From Candidatus Saccharimonadota bacterium (GTDB lineage: Bacteria > Patescibacteriota > Saccharimonadia > UBA4664), in the NCBI GenBank assembly GCA_029288275.1, contig JARIHM010000175.1:1-5898 (forward strand): 5,898 nt of DNA. Direction: 5' to 3'. Below, piece by piece: positions 1-3,673 of this stretch. A program made the translations under genes and the position numbers. Within the stretch, counting starts at the first letter, position 1. Each line of letters begins with the position of its first letter. Below the pieces are notes generated by a model. It was not told the DNA's origin and searched no databases. It saw only the letters and a list, made by a program, of their open reading frames with translations.

Positions 1-152
1 AGGTAGTACATTCCACCCAGAGCACCTACCAGCAAAAGCGCGAGGAGCCCGGTAGCAGCACGCCAGCGACCAACGTGCGGCCACGCGACTTGCTGTCCGG
101 TTGAGTTGGGTAGTTCTGGTTCTGGGGTAGGGGTGGGTGAGGCGTCATTCAT
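1..152 (-). CDS. N-terminal part of a proline-rich, membrane-anchored protein (runs off the left edge)
   Basis: Reading leftwards from the ATG at 152, the frame stays open to the edge of the window (50 codons). It starts MNDASPTPTPEPELPNSTG, a Pro/Thr/Glu-rich stretch, followed by a short basic segment around WPHVGRWRAA and then a hydrophobic run (LLALLLVGALGGMYYL) from about residue 36. This suggests a single-pass protein with a short disordered N-terminal tail, or the start of a larger membrane protein. No Shine-Dalgarno precedes the ATG; a -10-like hexamer lies 7 nt upstream, as in leaderless genes. The next ATG down (148) is in a frame that stops after 40 codons, and the ATG at 156 stops after three. 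Function unknown because most of the protein is missing. Confidence 0.55.
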   Translation of the reverse strand, partial: MNDASPTPTPEPELPNSTGQQVAWPHVGRWRAATGLLALLLVGALGGMYY

Positions 153-169
153 ACATTAAAGTATGACGC
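142..169. repeat. Bulged inverted repeat covering the start of the left-edge gene
   Basis: GCGTC (142-146) and ATAC (151-154) pair with GTAT (161-164) and GACGC (165-169) around the loop ATTAAA, leaving four unpaired bases (ATTC, 147-150) in the left arm. The minus-strand ATG at 150-152 lies inside it, so it could be an operator or an mRNA hairpin over the translation start. Seen directly; the role is inference. Confidence 0.4.
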
Positions 170-188
170 TTATGGTTATAGGTGGCAA
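160..188 (-). promoter_or_regulatory. Possible leaderless promoter for the left-edge gene
   Basis: On the minus strand TTGCCA (183-188) is followed after exactly 17 nt by CATACT (160-165), and the ATG at 152 begins 7 nt later. That places the expected transcription start at or next to the start codon. The -35 matches consensus at 5 of 6 positions and the -10 at 4 of 6. Inferred from spacing only. Confidence 0.4.
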
Positions 189-193
189 GTTAG

Positions 194-223
194 TTGCTGC
201 AGGTGCGCCCGCGGGCGCATAAT
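194..223 (+). promoter_or_regulatory. Possible promoter for the 61-aa membrane protein
   Basis: TTGCTG (194-199) and CATAAT (218-223) are separated by 18 nt, which predicts transcription starting near 230 and a leader of about 17 nt. The -10 matches 5 of 6 positions; the -35 matches only TTG. A perfect palindrome fills most of the spacer, so regulation by a spacer-binding protein is possible but unproven. Confidence 0.4.
204..219. repeat. Perfect 16-bp palindrome (candidate operator)
   Basis: TGCGCCCGCGGGCGCA is identical to its own reverse complement, with no central spacer. Neither side has a T-run, so it is not an intrinsic terminator. It lies between two divergent genes and inside the spacer of the candidate promoter for the rightward gene, where a dimeric regulator could sit. 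Confidence 0.6.
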
Positions 224-246
224 AAAAGCCTAAACAGGGTATTACG

Positions 247-432
247 ATGGCAGACTACAAATATCGCGGCGCGGGCGCTTGGGGTGGGGCATATATGCTG
301 GCCTTTATTGGCGCATTTGTTTATTACGTGCAGCATGCGCAGTCGTTTTGGGACGGCGTGGCCGGGTTCTTTGAGGCGCTCGTGTGGCCAGCGTTCTTGG
401 TGTATCACTTGATGGTGTTTTTGAAGCTGTAG
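247..432 (+). CDS. 61-aa membrane protein with two predicted helices
   Basis: A small integral membrane protein of unknown function. After a short polar start (MADYKYRG) comes a Gly/Ala-rich first hydrophobic segment, about residues 9-27 (AWGGAYMLAFIGAFVYYVQ). A polar turn containing HAQSFWDG follows, then a second segment at about residues 36-59 (VAGFFEALVWPAFLVYHLMV), ending in FLKL. The aromatic WP in helix 2 and the glycine pattern in helix 1 look conserved-protein-like and recall small uncharacterised proteins widespread in bacteria, but I cannot name a family. The ATG at 247 has an AGGG (236-239) 7 nt upstream, which fits a ribosome site. It precedes the 104-aa gene on the same strand, but an AT-rich stretch with its own -10 box separates them, so co-transcription is uncertain. 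Confidence 0.85.
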   Translation: MADYKYRGAGAWGGAYMLAFIGAFVYYVQHAQSFWDGVAGFFEALVWPAFLVYHLMVFLKL

Positions 433-458
433 ATTGACGCCTTACATTTAGCCGTACG

Positions 459-620
459 ATGCGCCAAAGGCGTAGGTGTGCCCTAGGCTGGATGTTGCGT
501 AAAACAATATTATATTCTATAATTATAGTAATTGAGGTGGTCGGTCTGGGATTGGCTTATCAATTGCAAAGTGCAGAAGTCCATGTTGCCCCACGCTTGG
601 AACAGAGGGAGCTGTCATGA
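459..620 (+). CDS. Possible 53-aa single-pass membrane peptide
   Basis: An open frame of 53 codons starts MRQRRRCALGWMLRKT, a strongly basic N-terminus. It continues into a hydrophobic segment (ILYSIIIVIEVVGLGLAY, about residues 17-34) and ends in a polar tail closing with RLEQRELS. Its TGA stop overlaps the ATG of the next gene as ATGA (617-620), the arrangement typical of translationally coupled genes, and the positive-inside layout is sensible for a membrane peptide. Against it: no clear Shine-Dalgarno before either ATG (459 or 492), and the AT-rich codons for the hydrophobic part also contain a good TATAAT promoter box. The Ile-rich stretch may simply be promoter DNA read as protein. Undecided. 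Confidence 0.35.
   Translation: MRQRRRCALGWMLRKTILYSIIIVIEVVGLGLAYQLQSAEVHVAPRLEQRELS
495..523 (+). promoter_or_regulatory. Candidate promoter for the 104-aa gene
   Basis: TTGCGT (495-500), a 17-nt spacer (501-517) and a perfect TATAAT (518-523) lie in the most AT-rich stretch of this gap. Transcription would start near 530, giving a leader of about 85 nt before the ATG at 617. It lies inside the possible 53-aa reading frame, so promoter and peptide readings compete. Confidence 0.5.
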
Positions 621-931
621 TTGATGAAATTGAGGTGGGCGCTCTTGGCCGCCGGTTGTGGCAACGACTGATTGGCCCGGCGTTGGAGGGCATTGAGCTC
701 AGTGCGTATGATATTCAGCAGTGGGCGCCCAATGCTCTGTCCGAAACGGACCTGCTGCGAGTGTATGAGGCGGCTCGTCAGCGGTCCGTGTACGAGCGGG
801 CCGGTTACGACGGTGATCCGGACGATACTACGGGTTGCGCCTGGCAGACGGCAGCGGATGACATCAACGTGCTGCTCATGGATGTAATCAGCGCCATCTG
901 GGACAAACAGATGGCACACTACGCGGAATGA
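617..931 (+). CDS. 104-aa acidic soluble protein of unknown function
   Basis: I do not recognise this protein. It is acidic, probably mostly helical, with no signal peptide or membrane segment. A helical N-terminal half (GALGRRLWQRLIGPALEGIE, residues 8-27) is followed by an LSETDLLRVYEAARQRSVYE segment typical of amphipathic helices. A Gly/Asp-rich loop (GYDGDPDDTTGCAW, about residues 63-76) holds the only cysteine. The last ~30 residues are again helix-like (ADDINVLLMDVISAIW) and end AHYAE. The Asp-rich loop could bind a cation, but that is a guess. The start is well supported: AGAGGGAG (604-611) sits 5 nt before the ATG. The gene ends 3 nt before a strong terminator and may be translationally coupled to the small frame overlapping its start. 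Confidence 0.85.
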   Translation: MIDEIEVGALGRRLWQRLIGPALEGIELSAYDIQQWAPNALSETDLLRVYEAARQRSVYERAGYDGDPDDTTGCAWQTAADDINVLLMDVISAIWDKQMAHYAE

Positions 932-934
932 AGA

Positions 935-973
935 AACCCCGGCTCGAACGAATCGAGCCGGGGTTATTTTTTA
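935..973. terminator. Strong intrinsic terminator between convergent genes, probably bidirectional
   Basis: AACCCCGGCTCGA (935-947) pairs perfectly with TCGAGCCGGGGTT (953-965) around a 5-nt loop, followed by ATTTTTT. It starts just after the stop at 931. On the other strand the same hairpin is followed by TTTCTTCATT, a weaker T-rich tail, so it can also end the convergent minus-strand gene, whose own stop (971-973) lies in the T-run. Confidence 0.93.
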
Positions 974-1621
974 GAACGGAACGTTGAACAGCAGCGCGGC
1001 CAAGAACCAGATGAAGCCGCCAATGAAACAGAGGCAGAACGCTACGCCAATCACCATGGCTAGGCCGCCCAAGATGGCCATGCCCACGTCGGCGCCGGAG
1101 TCGTTCGGCCGGCTGGCCTGGGAGGCGCTTGGGCGAGTAGGCTGTGGTGCCTTTGGTGCTGCGGTGGTGCTAGCCTCATCTCGGTAGACCGGAATGTGCG
1201 TTGGATGGTTCGGCGGTGGCGCCGAGGCCGGCGACATGGGCCGGGGCTCGGACCGTGCCGCGCTGGGCGGCCGAGTAGCTTCGCGTGGCTGGCGAATCCA
1301 GGCCCAGGGGCAGTCGGTGCGACTCCGACACTCCCCGCAGGCTTTCTCGAAGGTGCCGTCGCAGACCGGCGCCGGGATCAGAAGCGGCGCATTGAGCTCG
1401 GAATCGCTCCAATTGGCGGTGGGCGGAGCCTGCGCTGCAAGCCACTGCTGCTCGGCCATACGGCGATCGATCAGCTCTTGCTGCTGCAAGCGGTCGTAGT
1501 AGTCCGGCCCGGTGAGTCCGCGCGGATCGACCACATTGTGGCCGTAGCGATTGGCCAACTCACCGTAGTCACCGGGCGGCCCATAGGGGAAGCCGCCGGG
1601 CGGTTCATCGCCGTAGGGCAT
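971..1621 (-). CDS. Proline-rich, C-terminally membrane-anchored protein with a four-cysteine motif
   Basis: 216 aa, not recognised. From the ATG at 1621: a Pro/Gly/Tyr-rich N-terminus (MPYGDEPPGGFPYGPPGDYG), a helix-like charged segment (YYDRLQQQELIDRRMAEQQW, about residues 41-60), a cysteine motif C87-x7-C95-x2-C98-x5-C104 ending CPWAW, a disordered Pro/Ala/Ser-rich linker (about 110-175), and a hydrophobic C-terminus (about 178-212) long enough for one long or two short helices, ending FNVPF. It is probably a tail-anchored protein with the soluble part in the cytoplasm. The four cysteines could hold zinc or an iron-sulfur cluster, or form disulfides if the domain is outside. An in-frame GTG at 1660 would add 13 residues but lacks a ribosome site, whereas GGGGTG (1631-1636) lies 9 nt before the ATG, so I chose the ATG. 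Confidence 0.85.
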   Translation of the reverse strand: MPYGDEPPGGFPYGPPGDYGELANRYGHNVVDPRGLTGPDYYDRLQQQELIDRRMAEQQWLAAQAPPTANWSDSELNAPLLIPAPVCDGTFEKACGECRSRTDCPWAWIRQPREATRPPSAARSEPRPMSPASAPPPNHPTHIPVYRDEASTTAAPKAPQPTRPSASQASRPNDSGADVGMAILGGLAMVIGVAFCLCFIGGFIWFLAALLFNVPF

Positions 1622-1679
1622 GGATTTTTTCACCCCATACACTCGTGGTTCGACCCTCACTGAGGCGAAGGTTGCCGAT

Positions 1680-1708
1680 ATTATGACCAGAAAAGGCTAT
1701 TCCTGCAA
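1680..1708 (-). promoter_or_regulatory. Possible promoter for the cysteine-motif membrane protein
   Basis: On the minus strand TTGCAG (1703-1708), 17 nt and CATAAT (1680-1685) predict a start near 1673 and a leader of about 50 nt before the ATG at 1621. The -10 is good (5 of 6) and the -35 weak. The in-frame GTG at 1660 would lie in this leader. Confidence 0.4.
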
Positions 1709-1756
1709 GGCGTAGTTATGGGCCACAAATTACTCTACATTCCGTGGCGCGAGAAC

Positions 1757-2029
1757 TTAATCCAGGCGCTCCTGGAGAACAATCGTCACTTCCTGGCCGG
1801 CCTCTTTGCCAATGGCTTGGCGCGTCTCGGTTTTGATAGGCAGCATGTGCACGCCGTCGCCCATGGCCATAAACGAACCGCGGAACGGCTGACCGTCGAT
1901 AGTGCCGCGAATCTTGACCAGCCCGCGGGTGCCAAAGAATTCGGCCGAATCTGGCATTACAGCGTAGGTCCAGCCTCCTTTGTGCTCAGTTTTCTGGAGC
2001 GTAGCGGTGAACTGCTTATCGAGTTTCAT
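1757..2029 (-). CDS. DUF1905 family protein
   Basis: A 90-aa cytosolic protein matching the small beta-rich DUF1905 family, whose biochemical role is unknown. Family-like landmarks are the start LDKQFTATLQK, the W-T-Y-A-V-M-P segment (residues 20-26), the RGTIDGQPFRGSFMAMGDG block (about 41-59) followed by HMLPIK, and the closing AIGKEAGQEVTIVLQE. It appears complete. The frame stays open 30 codons further upstream, but those codons cross a terminator hairpin, so I place the start at the ATG at 2029. No Shine-Dalgarno is present; TATAAT ends 7 nt before the ATG, which points to a leaderless message. Downstream on the same strand, after a gap of 135 nt, lies the cysteine-motif membrane protein, which seems to have its own promoter. 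Confidence 0.92.
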   Translation of the reverse strand: MKLDKQFTATLQKTEHKGGWTYAVMPDSAEFFGTRGLVKIRGTIDGQPFRGSFMAMGDGVHMLPIKTETRQAIGKEAGQEVTIVLQERLD

Positions 2030-2036
2030 AGCTAGA

Positions 2037-2042
2037 ATTATA
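2037..2042 (-). promoter_or_regulatory. TATAAT -10 box of a probable leaderless promoter for the DUF1905 gene
   Basis: A perfect TATAAT on the minus strand is separated from the ATG at 2029 by 7 nt, so transcription should begin at the start codon. No convincing -35 hexamer is found 16-18 nt upstream, because that position is taken up by the terminator hairpin. Confidence 0.5.
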
Positions 2043-2043
2043 G

Positions 2044-2081
2044 CAAACAAAAAGCGGGGAAGAATGAGAATTCTCCCCGCT
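2044..2081 (-). terminator. Intrinsic terminator just upstream of the DUF1905 gene
   Basis: On the minus strand AGCGGGGA (2081-2074) pairs with TCCCCGCT (2060-2053). An inner GAAT/ATTC stem and one bulged base complete a 12-bp helix, followed by TTTTTGTTTG. The plus strand has no T-run after the hairpin, so it acts leftward. No protein gene lies directly upstream on this strand, so it must end a short RNA or act as an attenuator for the DUF1905 gene. Confidence 0.8.
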
Positions 2082-2130
2082 GGGGCGGAGTTGGGGCAAA
2101 CCCACCCGGGAACACGCATATGGGATGCGC
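2044..2130 (-). ncRNA. Candidate ~85-nt small RNA or attenuator leader
   Basis: A promoter (2137-2165) and an intrinsic terminator (2044-2081), both on the minus strand, bracket a short stretch with no good coding frame. The RNA could fold as a 5' hairpin (CGCAT/ATGCG, 2115-2129), a middle hairpin (TGGG/CCCA around TTTGC, 2092-2104) and the terminator hairpin. I see no match to SRP RNA, 6S, tmRNA, RNase P or a riboswitch I know. It could be an independent small RNA or a conditional terminator in the DUF1905 leader. Inferred from promoter-terminator pairing only. Confidence 0.45.
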
Positions 2131-2136
2131 AGATTT

Positions 2137-2165
2137 ACTATATATTAGTTTAACAAAAATAACAA
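2137..2165 (-). promoter_or_regulatory. Candidate promoter for the short minus-strand RNA
   Basis: On the minus strand TTGTTA (2160-2165) is followed after exactly 17 nt by TATAGT (2137-2142) in AT-rich DNA. The expected start is near 2130. The -35 matches 4 of 6 and the -10 matches 5 of 6 consensus positions. Confidence 0.5.
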
Positions 2166-2178
2166 AATAAGGATCGGA

Positions 2179-2210
2179 ACGTAGCATACACACCACGTAG
2201 CATACACACC
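2179..2210. repeat. Perfect 16-nt tandem direct repeat
   Basis: ACGTAGCATACACACC occurs twice in a row (2179-2194 and 2195-2210) with no mismatch and no spacer. It ends 8 nt before the extended -10 of the promoter for the first paralog, so it covers the -35 region and could hold regulator sites. It may instead be a slippage duplication; two copies are too few, and lack spacers, for CRISPR. Confidence 0.95.
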
Positions 2211-2217
2211 TTTGTTG

Positions 2218-2226
2218 TGGTATAGA
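2218..2226 (+). promoter_or_regulatory. Extended -10 promoter for the first paralog
   Basis: TGG immediately before TATAGA (2221-2226) forms an extended -10 element. No -35 hexamer is seen at 16-18 nt because the tandem repeat occupies it. Transcription would start near 2233, downstream of an in-frame ATG at 2226, which supports 2268 as the real start of the gene. Confidence 0.5.
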
Positions 2227-2267
2227 TGGAACCACCATTCGACGTACCGGCGAAAGAAGGGAATAAC

Positions 2268-2633
2268 ATGGCTTCGATTCCTAGTACTGAAGAGGTGCTA
2301 GCAACGCTGGGGAAGGCAGGGCATTTTCGAAACTCCAGCGAGCAGGACAAGGTCCGGCCAGTGATTGAGCGGCTGCTCGAAGTTCTGGGCATGGACGGCT
2401 TGCAGGATCGGAGGACCGATTTGAAGAGCCTGTTTACGCTTCAATCTGAGCTTCGGACTCGAGCCTCGGCTGAGCTAAAGGCAGCATTCGGCTCGGCCGG
2501 CGAATGGCCGATTGTGTTTCCGCCCTTGCAGGGAGAGGCCAAGAAGCTTTTTTGGAGTGGTCGATTGACTCTTGGGGTCGTACTGGATTTGTACCCGCAC
2601 ATTCTGTTGCCGCCATCGCCGGGCGGCCGATAA
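2268..2633 (+). CDS. First of two tandem paralogs, ~121-aa protein of unknown function
   Basis: A soluble, mainly helical protein that I do not recognise, clearly related to the next gene. Shared features in order: an N-terminal EE-[VI]-[LI]-A-x-L helix, the motif V-x-P-x-I-E-R-L-x-E-[VI]-[LI]-G (residues 29-41), L-R-T-x-A-x-x-E-L-x-x-x-F-G (62-75), a W and an F spaced alike (W80, F84), and a C-terminal G-x-L-T segment (98-101). Identity is roughly a quarter by eye. There are no cysteines, signal peptide or membrane helix; it ends with a short Pro/Gly tail. The ATG at 2268 has AGAAGGG (2255-2261) 6 nt upstream and aligns with the paralog's N-terminus, so I prefer it over the ATG at 2226. Its own promoter and terminator make it a single-gene unit. 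Confidence 0.87.
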   Translation: MASIPSTEEVLATLGKAGHFRNSSEQDKVRPVIERLLEVLGMDGLQDRRTDLKSLFTLQSELRTRASAELKAAFGSAGEWPIVFPPLQGEAKKLFWSGRLTLGVVLDLYPHILLPPSPGGR

Positions 2634-2640
2634 ACTGGTG

Positions 2641-2675
2641 GCCGGGAGACTCTCAGGGTTTCCCGGCTTTTCATT
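2641..2675 (+). terminator. Intrinsic terminator of the first paralog
   Basis: GCCGGGAGAC (2641-2650) pairs with GTTTCCCGGC (2658-2667), with one G-T wobble, around a 7-nt loop, followed by TTTT. It begins 8 nt after the stop and is nearly the same sequence as the terminator at 3583-3620. Confidence 0.92.
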
Positions 2676-2700
2676 ATCTAGGCAGTGAGGTGCATGCATA

Positions 2701-2729
2701 TTGATAAATAAATAGTTTTATGTTATAAA
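2701..2729 (+). promoter_or_regulatory. Strong promoter for the second paralog and lipoprotein
   Basis: TTGATA (2701-2706), a 17-nt AT-rich spacer and TATAAA (2724-2729), with a TG one base before the -10 (extended -10). This is the best promoter in the window. Start expected near 2736. An 8-bp palindrome, TGCATGCA (2691-2698), lies just upstream of the -35. Confidence 0.75.
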
Positions 2730-2735
2730 AATATA

Positions 2736-2750
2736 TTCGATACCATCGAA
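2736..2750 (+). promoter_or_regulatory. Inverted repeat in the short leader of the second paralog
   Basis: TTCGAT (2736-2741) and ATCGAA (2745-2750) are perfect inverted arms around ACC. They lie at the expected transcription start, and the right arm includes the first two bases of the AAGGGAG ribosome site. It could be an operator for a small dimeric repressor or a weak mRNA hairpin tuning translation. Role inferred. Confidence 0.4.
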
Positions 2751-2760
2751 GGGAGTTGAC

Positions 2761-3108
2761 ATGCCCGCGCTCAATATGGATGAGATCATCGCTGCGCTGG
2801 CCGAATCGCCGCAGTTTCAGGATCCCGAGGAAGTGCGGCGGGTGACGCCGGCCATCGAGCGGCTGCCGGAGATCATCGGTGATCGGCTGGATAAGCCGGT
2901 TAGATTACGCGCACTGCTGGCGATCCGGCACGATTTCCGGACCCAAGCGACGCGCGAGCTCGAGACTGTCTTTGGCCCCAGCCGCGACTGGGTGATGGAC
3001 TTTGTGCTGTCGCCGACCGCCAACGAGCTGGCCGAGAAGGGCGAACTGACCTTCGCCGAACTTCTGCGGACCAGTCCGGCAACCTTCCTGCCCCGGTTTG
3101 TCCGCTAG
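2761..3108 (+). CDS. Second tandem paralog, 115-aa protein of unknown function
   Basis: A soluble helical protein of the same unrecognised family as the gene before it. Aligned landmarks are M-D-E-I-I-A-A-L (residues 6-13), V-T-P-A-I-E-R-L-P-E-I-I-G (28-40), F-R-T-Q-A-T-R-E-L-E-T-V-F-G (59-72), W77 and F81, and G-E-L-T (94-97). A two-residue gap in the middle is needed. It lacks cysteines and export signals. AAGGGAG (2749-2755) lies 5 nt before the ATG. The third-position bases look more GC-rich than in the first paralog or gatCA, suggesting the two copies diverged long ago or have different origins. The lipoprotein gene starts 33 nt after its stop with no promoter or terminator between, so the two are probably one transcript. 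That suggests related work, the protein acting on the cytoplasmic side, but no function can be assigned. Confidence 0.9.
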   Translation: MPALNMDEIIAALAESPQFQDPEEVRRVTPAIERLPEIIGDRLDKPVRLRALLAIRHDFRTQATRELETVFGPSRDWVMDFVLSPTANELAEKGELTFAELLRTSPATFLPRFVR

Positions 3109-3141
3109 CGTACCACGTATCTCGTGAGAGGAGTGCTTTTC

Positions 3142-3576
3142 ATGAACGTCAAACGACTGGTGCTGCTGGCTCTGCCGGTCGCGGTGTGGGCCCTGGCCGC
3201 CTGCACGTCGTCTCCGCAGCCTGGCACCCCGCCTCCGGTCGACCCTACCAACGACATCACGGTGGCGGCCGAGGCCCAGGGCTGGGATCTGCTGTACAGC
3301 GATCCGGTGCAACAGGTCACGCCGACATCGGCCACGGTCTACATCATCGTGCCCCCGAACACCACCGCCACGCCGTTGGTGGCTCGCAAGGTGGGTAGTG
3401 GCTGGCAGCTTGGCTGCTTGGACCTGAGCAGTCAGTTCGTCAGCTTCGCCGACGAAACCTATGGCCCGCAGGTGCGGCAGTACTTCCAGACGTTCAACCA
3501 TTGTCCGACGCCGTTCAAGCGGGGCGATGCCCTGCCGACCGCGCCGGCCGGCCAGCCGGTAGTGTCGGGCGGCTGA
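3142..3576 (+). CDS. 144-aa putative lipoprotein
   Basis: The N-terminus is a textbook lipoprotein signal: MNVKR, a hydrophobic core (LVLLALPVAVWALA) and the lipobox A-L-A-A-C with the lipid-bearing cysteine at residue 21. Signal peptidase II would cut before it and anchor the protein to the outer face of the cytoplasmic membrane. The mature part begins with a Ser/Pro/Gly-rich linker (to about residue 35) and a compact domain with beta-strand-like stretches (SATVYIIVPP, residues 63-72; GSGWQLGCLDL). Its two other cysteines (C92, C121) could form a disulfide. It ends in a Pro/Gly tail. I do not recognise the domain. GAGAGGAG (3126-3133) sits 8 nt before the ATG; an in-frame GTG at 3124 is less likely. 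Codon use is GC-rich like the preceding gene, with which it is probably co-transcribed. Confidence 0.9.
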   Translation: MNVKRLVLLALPVAVWALAACTSSPQPGTPPPVDPTNDITVAAEAQGWDLLYSDPVQQVTPTSATVYIIVPPNTTATPLVARKVGSGWQLGCLDLSSQFVSFADETYGPQVRQYFQTFNHCPTPFKRGDALPTAPAGQPVVSGG

Positions 3577-3582
3577 TCATGC

Positions 3583-3620
3583 GGCCGGGAGACCCTCTAG
3601 GGGTTTCCCGGCCTTTTCTA
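3583..3620 (+). terminator. Intrinsic terminator of the second paralog-lipoprotein unit
   Basis: GGCCGGGAGACCC (3583-3595) pairs with GGGTTTCCCGGCC (3601-3613), with one G-T wobble, around TCTAG, followed by TTTTCTA. It starts 6 nt after the lipoprotein stop. Its sequence closely matches the terminator at 2641-2675, differing mainly by a few bases in the upper stem and loop. Confidence 0.95.
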
Positions 3621-3651
3621 TTGGCAAAATCGCTCGTCGATGGCGTACAAT
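3621..3651 (+). promoter_or_regulatory. Possible promoter for the DUF1761 gene
   Basis: TTGGCA (3621-3626, 5 of 6 matches) and TACAAT (3646-3651, 5 of 6) flank a 19-nt spacer, longer than ideal. They lie right after a terminator and 22 nt before the ATG, where a promoter is expected. Confidence 0.45.
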
Positions 3652-3673
3652 GCAATCATAAGCGGAGCAGACA

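Noticed and set aside
560..919. 119-codon minus-strand frame opposite the 104-aa gene
   Set aside because: Shadow of the plus-strand gene, which has a strong ribosome site and terminator; the antisense translation has no recognisable features.
971..1621. WhiB-family regulator
   Set aside because: Only the CX2CX5C part matches; spacing to the first cysteine (7 residues) is far shorter than in WhiB, the Gly-Trp turn is absent and the protein has a membrane anchor.
971..1660. GTG start at 1660 for the cysteine-motif protein
   Set aside because: No Shine-Dalgarno upstream; the ATG at 1621 has GGGGTG at suitable spacing.
1196..1663. Plus-strand open frame (155 codons) opposite the cysteine-motif membrane protein
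   Set aside because: No ribosome site and no coherent domain; the minus-strand frame has a sensible architecture, an SD-like start and a terminator.
1757..2119. DUF1905 protein with a 30-residue N-terminal extension
   Set aside because: The extension would be encoded by the terminator hairpin and T-run, is unlike the family, and the TATAAT box places transcription at the internal ATG (2029).
2179..2210. CRISPR array
   Set aside because: Only two copies of a 16-nt unit with no spacers between them, and no cas genes nearby.
2038..2238. 66-codon minus-strand frame across the 2.1 kb intergenic region
   Set aside because: It runs through the tandem repeat, promoter and terminator hairpin, and its translation shows no protein-like pattern.
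2226..2633. Start of the first paralog at the ATG at 2226
   Set aside because: That ATG overlaps the predicted -10 box, has no ribosome site and does not align with the second paralog; the ATG at 2268 meets both tests.
2905..3501. Long minus-strand open frame (198 codons) opposite the second paralog and lipoprotein
   Set aside because: Arg/Gly/His-rich low-complexity translation typical of the antisense of GC-rich genes; it crosses two plus-strand genes that have good ribosome sites, a lipobox and paralogy.
2641..3620. Inverted-repeat ends of a mobile element (the two similar GC hairpins)
   Set aside because: Both are in the same orientation, each followed by a T-run right after a gene, and no transposase lies between them; they are terminators.
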